Positions 59,124-64,000 of a DNA stretch of 64,000 nucleotides are shown one piece after another (position 1 is the first letter of the stretch; each line of letters starts with the position of its first letter). This stretch comes from Erodium maritimum. Lineage: Eukaryota; Streptophyta; Magnoliopsida; Geraniales; Geraniaceae. Below the pieces are notes generated by a model. The model was not told where the DNA came from. It searched no databases and was given only the letters and a program-made list of their open reading frames with translations. The position numbers and the translations under genes were made by a program. The stretch lies in the NCBI GenBank assembly GCA_963921825.1, contig OY997589.1:43720638-43784637 (forward strand), in the 5' to 3' direction.

Positions 59124-60813
59124 TGTTGGGTCTCGAGGTAGGGTTGGAGATGAACCAACTCGCAGCGGAAAATCAATGAAAACCAAGAGACGATTAAAAC
59201 CATGAAACAACTAACAAAGAATGGATTCACAAGAGAAAAAATCAGCACTAGTTCTTACCAAAACAAGAACACCGGTTAACGAATGATTGGCTTGAGTCTC
59301 CAAGAAGCCTACGTATCCACATGGGAATCAAAGCCACGTAGTTCTTCTCTTTGAGGACTCAAGAACACAAAAATGGAGGTGGGAGCTTGCCAAACCCGAA
59401 ATTGCAAGGGAAGGGGGAGAGAAGTTGTGTTTCCTATTCTTGTCTTGTGTTTGTTATGTTGAAAAAAGATGACTTAAACATAAAAAAAAACCCATACTTG
59501 TCCAACTAAAGGCATGGGACAAGTATGGTGTCAAGTAAGGTGTAAATAGGACAAAGTATGGCAAGACAAGATTGGGTTAGGTGGTAAATCACCAACACCT
59601 TAGTCCTTGTCTTGCTTACTTAGTACTAATTAATCAAGACTTGATTAATTAGTTCCATGGGCCTTGGTTGCATGGGCTTTTCATGGGCCTCTTGGAACAT
59701 GGCCCGTGGCCATTGCCAACGAGGTCCCGTGATCCGCTCATCGCCTCTAAGCCTTCCATACCGGAAATGTCCAACATTATCCGACGCGATCAATCCCAAG
59801 ACTCCAAGCCTTGTCTCGATCCGTAAAGTCCTATTCACTTACGGGCACATGACCCAAAACCCAGTTTTGGTCATGTCCCGAGACAACTCCCTTTTGGCCA
59901 TTCTCCATAAATGTGTCAAAGAGTTTCATCCTCCGGTGTGACCCTTAGGTTTATGCATGTCAATAGATCAACGTAAAATCCCATTTTACTTGATCCTATT
60001 TAAGTGGCAACTAACGAGACTTTAGTATTGCCTGACACTGCATAACGAATCGACCCTGTCGATTCTAACCTTTCTGTCATCCCTGTCATTATCCTTTTAT
60101 CTCCGATATCTTGATTGAGATAAGGCATAGAGCCGTCATCCTTATTATTCTCAATCACTGTTCCTTGATATGTGAGATGACTGAAGATATGATACCCAGT
60201 ATCATGTGCATGGCCATACTATTCTTTCAGTCACTCTCGATCAAGCGGCCGAGAACCGATATCTTTCCTGTACCTCAGTATGAGGGATAAATCCCTTAGT
60301 CGTCTTTCGTGTCACTCATGTAGCCCGTCCCCAAGCCAATCCTGGCCGTTATGGAAGCCCTGTTACAGACAACGTTAGGCTCAGGTCAAACTCAGTTGTT
60401 GACTACATAGCGATCACAAAGACTCCTTGGTCTGAGGATACATGACAAGCTACGACACTGAATATGTTCATGACTTAATCTATGGCACATATTCAGGGCG
60501 GGTCGTCCAATACCATGTCCCACATGATATCTATGATCAGACTCTGGAATCCCATTCCAATGACTAACAGAACATAAGCCATAAAGAGCCATCTTTCATA
60601 CTAGTCGCTTCTAGTGAAGCTTTGTTGACTAGGGACTCATCGAGTGTGATCTATCTTGATCTATGGTTCTATTCGCATGGTGGGCATAGATCAGAGCACA
60701 CATCGATATATTACTCCAACACATAAGTAATATAAAGCCGCTTTAATTTTATTGCTAACGATGATATATACATTTGGACATTTAGAATGGAACTACGGGC
60801 ACTAAGACTAACA
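59124..60813 (-). repeat. 5' LTR of truncated Angela-like copy
   Basis: It starts TGTTGGGTCTCGAGG and ends AAGACTAACA. It is closely related over its length to the LTR at 45206-47044, to the split LTR ending at 62260 and, inverted, to the LTR starting at 62783. Confidence 0.92.
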
Positions 60814-60900
60814 GGTGTTACCGGCATTGTCTGCTAAGTATGCCGTAGTCAGTCTGTTATCCGTGGTGGTGAGCGAACGCTCACCCCTAGCTGCTTTTCC
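60814..60900 (+). repeat. 87-bp duplication, right copy
   Basis: It is identical by eye to 54449-54535 and continues normally into the end of the solo LTR at 61158. Confidence 0.9.
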
Positions 60901-61163
60901 TACAGGTACCGGTCGCAGGTTGGACTAGGTGAGCTTCCGAAGCTTGAAGAGCTAGGAGCGGGATTCTGGGTTTACTGTTGAGTCTAGCGACGTATACCAT
61001 ACTTTTGTCCACTTGTTGGGACGTATTTTGAGTTGTAAATATTACTTTCATTAACTAAATTGCGATTTTAAAGTGTTTATTCAAAACAGGTTCCAAATGT
61101 TTTATTGTTTTAAAGGTCTGCGTCCCGAGTTCGGTTTCACTGAAATTGGGGCGTGACAAGTTC

Positions 61164-62260
61164 CATGGGCCTTGGTTGCATGGGCCTCTTGGAACATGGC
61201 ATGTGGCCATTCCTAATGATGTCCTATGACGTGGTCATCGCCTCCAAGCCTTCCATACCGGAAATGTCCAACATTATCTGACGTGATCAATCCAAGACTC
61301 CAAGCCTTGTCTCGGTTCGTAAAGTCCTATTCAGTTACGAGCACATGACACAAAACTCAATTTTGGTCATGTCCCGAGACAACTCCCTTTTGTCCATTCT
61401 CTATAAACGTGTTAATGAGTTTCATCCTCTGGTGTGACCGTTAGGTTTATGCATGTCAATAGATCAACATAAAATCCCATTTTACTTGATCCTATTTAAG
61501 TGGCAACTAATGAGACTTTAGTATTTCCTAACACTGCATAACGAATCGACCCTGTCGATTCTAACCTTTCTGACGTCCCTATCATTATCCTTTTATCATT
61601 GATATCCTGATTGAGATAAGGCATAGGGTCGTCATCCTTATTATTCTCAATCAGTGTTCTTTGATATGTGAGATGAATGAATATATGATGCCCAGTATCA
61701 TGTGCATGGCCATGCCATTCTTTTAGTCACTCTCGATCAAGCGGTCGAGAACCGATATCTTTCCCATACCGTAGTATGAGGGATAAATCCCTTAATCGTC
61801 TTTCGTGTCACTCATGGAGTCCGTCCCCAAGCCAATCCTGGCCGTTATGGAATCCCTGTTACGGATAACGTTAGGCTCAAGTCAAACTCAGTTGTTTACT
61901 GCATAGCGATCACAAAGAGTCCTTGGTCTAAGGATACATGAAAAGCTACGAAAATGAATATATTCATGAATTGATCTATGGCACATATTCATGTCGGGTC
62001 GTCCAATATCATGTCCCACATGATATCTATGATCAGACTCCGGAAGCCATAAAGAGCCATCTTTCATATTAGTCGCCTCTAGTGAAGCTTTGTTGACTAG
62101 GGACTCATCGAGTGTGATCCATCTCGATCTATGGTTTTATTCGCATGGTGGGCATAGATCAGAACACACATCGATATATTACTCCAACACATAAGTAATA
62201 TAAAGTCGTTTTAATTTTATTTCTAACAGTGATATATACACTTGGACATTTAGACTAACA
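61164..62260 (-). repeat. Remainder of right LTR of the outer Angela-like copy
   Basis: LTR sequence resumes after the solo LTR with the AGTTC duplication and ends GACTAACA, followed by CTTTT. A short internal deletion relative to other copies is visible near 62045. Confidence 0.88.
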
Positions 62261-62782
62261 CTTTTGTCATGAACTCCAGAAGAGTCATGAGATTGACGTT
62301 AATCAGAATCACGTAGTGAAAATCCAGCAGGTTTGGTTCACTATTATTTGGGCAACATCAGTTTTGGGAAAGACGGCATGTAGACTTTCTCTTCCAAGTC
62401 TCCTTTAAGAAAGACGGCATTCACATCCATTTATTGTAGCTCAAGGTCATAATGAGCGACTTTAATAATGGCTTGTAAAAATTAAATCGGATCTTTAATA
62501 TTCCTTTTGTTAGAATGTACTTGATATAATCATTATTGGTTATATTGTGTTCATGGAGTGAACGTTCATGTGTAGGTTATCACCCCTCCTAACTATTGCC
62601 CATTTATTCTGGAATCATTTTTTTAGGAGGGACAATTTTACATATTTCTGCCAAATCCTTCTATTATTAAGTACGACTGGTACCATTTCGATGTGTTTTG
62701 ATTTTTTCGAACAAGAGAGGTTTGATGCTTTTGAATTCATTGTATTAATTCTACTTTCTACTTGCAGTATGCTCTTTATGAT
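62261..62782. other. Copia scraps between Angela copies
   Basis: 62261-62335 continues the old Bianca-like copia on the plus strand (HELQKSHEIDV). 62340-62510 on the minus strand reads VAHYDLELQ and MDVNAVFLKGDLEEKVYM, a reverse transcriptase scrap of another copia. The rest (62510-62782) is AT-rich and unassigned. Confidence 0.6.
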
Positions 62783-64000
62783 TGTTAGTCTTAGTGCCCG
62801 TAGTTCAATCCTAAATGTCCAAATGTATATATCATCGTTAGCAATAAAATTAAAGCGACTTTATATTACTTATGTGTTGGAGTAATATATCGATGTGTGC
62901 TCTGATCTATGCCCACCATGCGAATAGAACCATAGATCGAGATAGATCACACTCGATGGGTACCTAGTCAACAAAGCTTCACTAGAAGCGACTAGTATGA
63001 AAGATGGCTCTTTATGGCTTACGTTCTGTTAGTCATTGGAATGGGATTCCAGAGTCTGATCATAGATATCATGTGGGACATGATATTGGACGACCCGCCC
63101 TGAATATGTGCCATAGATTAAGTCATGAACATATTCAGTGTTGTAGCTTGTCATGTATCCTTAGACCAAGGAGTCTTTGTGATCGCTATGTAGTCAACAA
63201 CTGAGTTTGACCTGAGCCTAACGTTGTCCGTAACAGGGCTTCCATAACGGCCAGGATTAGCTTGGGGACGGGCTACATGAGTGACACGAAAGACGGCTAA
63301 GGGATTTATCCCTCATACTAAGGTATGGGAAAGATATCGGTTCTCGGCCACTTGATCGAGAGTGACTGGAAGAATAGCATGGCCATGCACATGATACTGG
63401 GTATCATATCTTCAGTCATCTCACATATCAAGGAACGGTGATTGAGAATAATAAGGATGACGGCTCTATGCCTTATCTCAATCAGGATATCGGAGATAAA
63501 AGGATAATGACAGGGACGACGGAAAGGTTAGAATCGACAGGGTCGATTCGTTATGTAGTGTCAGGCAATACTAAAGTCTCGTTAGTTGCCACTTAAATAG
63601 GATCAAGTAAAATGGGATTTTACGTTGATCTATTGACATGCATAAACCTAAGGGTCACACCGGAGGATGAAACTCATTGACACATTTATGGAGAATGGCC
63701 AAAAGGGAGTTGTCTCGGGACATGACCAAAACTGGGTTTTGGGTCATGTGCCCGTAAGTGAATAGGACTTTACGGATCAAGACAAGGCTTGGAGTCTTGG
63801 GATTGATCGCGTCGGATAATGTTGGACATTTCCGGTATGGAAGGCATGGAGGCGATGAGCGAATCACGGGACCTCGTTGGAAATGGTCACGGGCCATGTT
63901 CCAAGAGGCCCATGAAAGGCCCATGCAACCAAGGCCCATGGAACTAATTAATCAAGTCTTGATTAATTAGTACTAAGTAAGCAAGACAAGGATTAAGGTG
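62783..64000 (+). mobile_element. Angela-like LTR, plus orientation, cut by window end
   Basis: It starts TGTTAGTCTTAGTGCCCG, the same terminus as the other Angela LTRs but in the opposite orientation, and runs past 64000. Frames in it (63004-63204, 63655-63970) are LTR sequence, not genes. Similar frames appear in the other copies. Confidence 0.88.

Larger units (their letters stand above)
54536..60813 (-). mobile_element. Angela/BARE1-like copia, truncated at its 3' end
   Basis: Only the right-hand (5') LTR survives (59124-60813, 1,690 bp). The primer site is at 59111-59122, the leader about 57570-59110, gag starts near 57568 and pol runs to 54536. RNase H and the 3' LTR are missing. The left edge joins LTR sequence at a TTCC overlap, not at a normal element end. 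It is broken at several points. Confidence 0.88.
48528..61158 (+). mobile_element. Solo LTR, Tekay-like, split by two insertions
   Basis: Own sequence is 48528-50911, 54350-54535 and 60814-61158. It starts TGTAATAACGACTC and ends GGGGCGTGACA. AGTTC is duplicated at 48523-48527 and 61159-61163, so it landed in the Angela LTR. Inside it are a reversed solo LTR and a truncated Angela copy. Tandem units with CTTGGGTGGCCATGAGAGCC lie at 50195-50480. Confidence 0.92.
45206..62260 (-). mobile_element. Angela/BARE1-like Ty1/copia element, internally deleted
   Basis: The outer ends are TGTTGGGTCTCG (45206) and GACTAACA (62260), with a perfect CTTTT duplication at 45201-45205 and 62261-62265. The left LTR is 45206-47044. 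Remnant RNase H and reverse transcriptase cover 47059-48409. The internal sequence then joins directly to LTR sequence at about 48419, so gag, integrase and the primer site are missing. The right LTR is split: about 48419-48527 and 61164-62260, with the solo LTR 48528-61158 between. The LTR of about 1.8 kb and SKKG/GNDIP-type reverse transcriptase fit Angela/BARE1. It is broken at several points. Confidence 0.85.

Noticed and set aside
62276-62296. Hairpin ACTC-CAGAA-GAGT as a further member of the micro-hairpin set
   Set aside because: It lies in the conserved HELQKS coding motif of copia RNase H, so the match may be due to coding alone.
1-64000. tRNA, rRNA or snRNA genes
   Set aside because: The tRNA-like matches found are 12-base retroelement primer sites. 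No cloverleaf with A and B boxes was recognised by eye.

Overview
The window looks like a repeat-rich intergenic region of a flowering plant. The evidence is plant-type Ty1/copia elements (two medium-sized copies, an Angela/BARE1-like group and an old Bianca-like group), a family of 3 to 4 kb Tekay/Del-like long terminal repeats, a Helitron, a PIF/Harbinger element, an L1-type LINE and two exons of a plant poly(A)-binding protein. I see no intact host gene. Almost every long open frame belongs to a mobile element or is a chance frame. The species cannot be named from the sequence.

The left half (1 to about 31.9 kb) starts with a solo LTR (551-3599, target duplication CATAT). A probable Helitron follows, with a TC start at 3721 and a hairpin plus CTAG end at 31793, both in the same orientation. 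Inside it lie a 1.59 kb inverted-repeat DNA element (4915-6502), a complete but broken copia element (8704-13645), a Tekay-like LTR with a stub of its leader in reverse orientation (about 14750-18141), an ORF1-only LINE (about 18142-19773), a two-exon poly(A)-binding-protein fragment (21007-21231), a young copia element on the minus strand (21669-28550, duplication GTAAA) and a PIF/Harbinger element (28915-31335, duplication TTA) carrying two SANT/Myb-like genes but no transposase.

The right half (31.8-64 kb) is a nest built in an old, very decayed Bianca-like copia on the plus strand. Its pieces lie at about 31794-33546, 38754-39560, 43353-45205 and 62261-62335. It was split by an unclassified LTR-like repeat (33547-38753, itself holding a solo LTR at 34010-37258), by a solo LTR (39561-43352) and by an Angela-like copia on the minus strand (45206-62260, duplication CTTTT). 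That Angela copy is interrupted by a solo LTR (48528-61158, duplication AGTTC), which holds another reversed solo LTR (50912-54344, duplication TTACG) and a truncated second Angela-like copy (54536-60813). An oppositely oriented Angela LTR begins at 62783 and runs off the window. Nesting reaches four levels.

Nothing here forms a gene pathway. The most interesting structures are many tiny hairpins with GAA-containing loops along the old copia; a stem-loop repeat whose stem changes by paired substitutions; a palindrome kept in all six Tekay-like LTRs next to a splice-acceptor-like tract; the two-gene PIF element; the Helitron with a captured exon pair; and an 87-bp duplication around the truncated Angela copy that target-site duplication does not explain. 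Coordinates of repeat edges without a target duplication are approximate.
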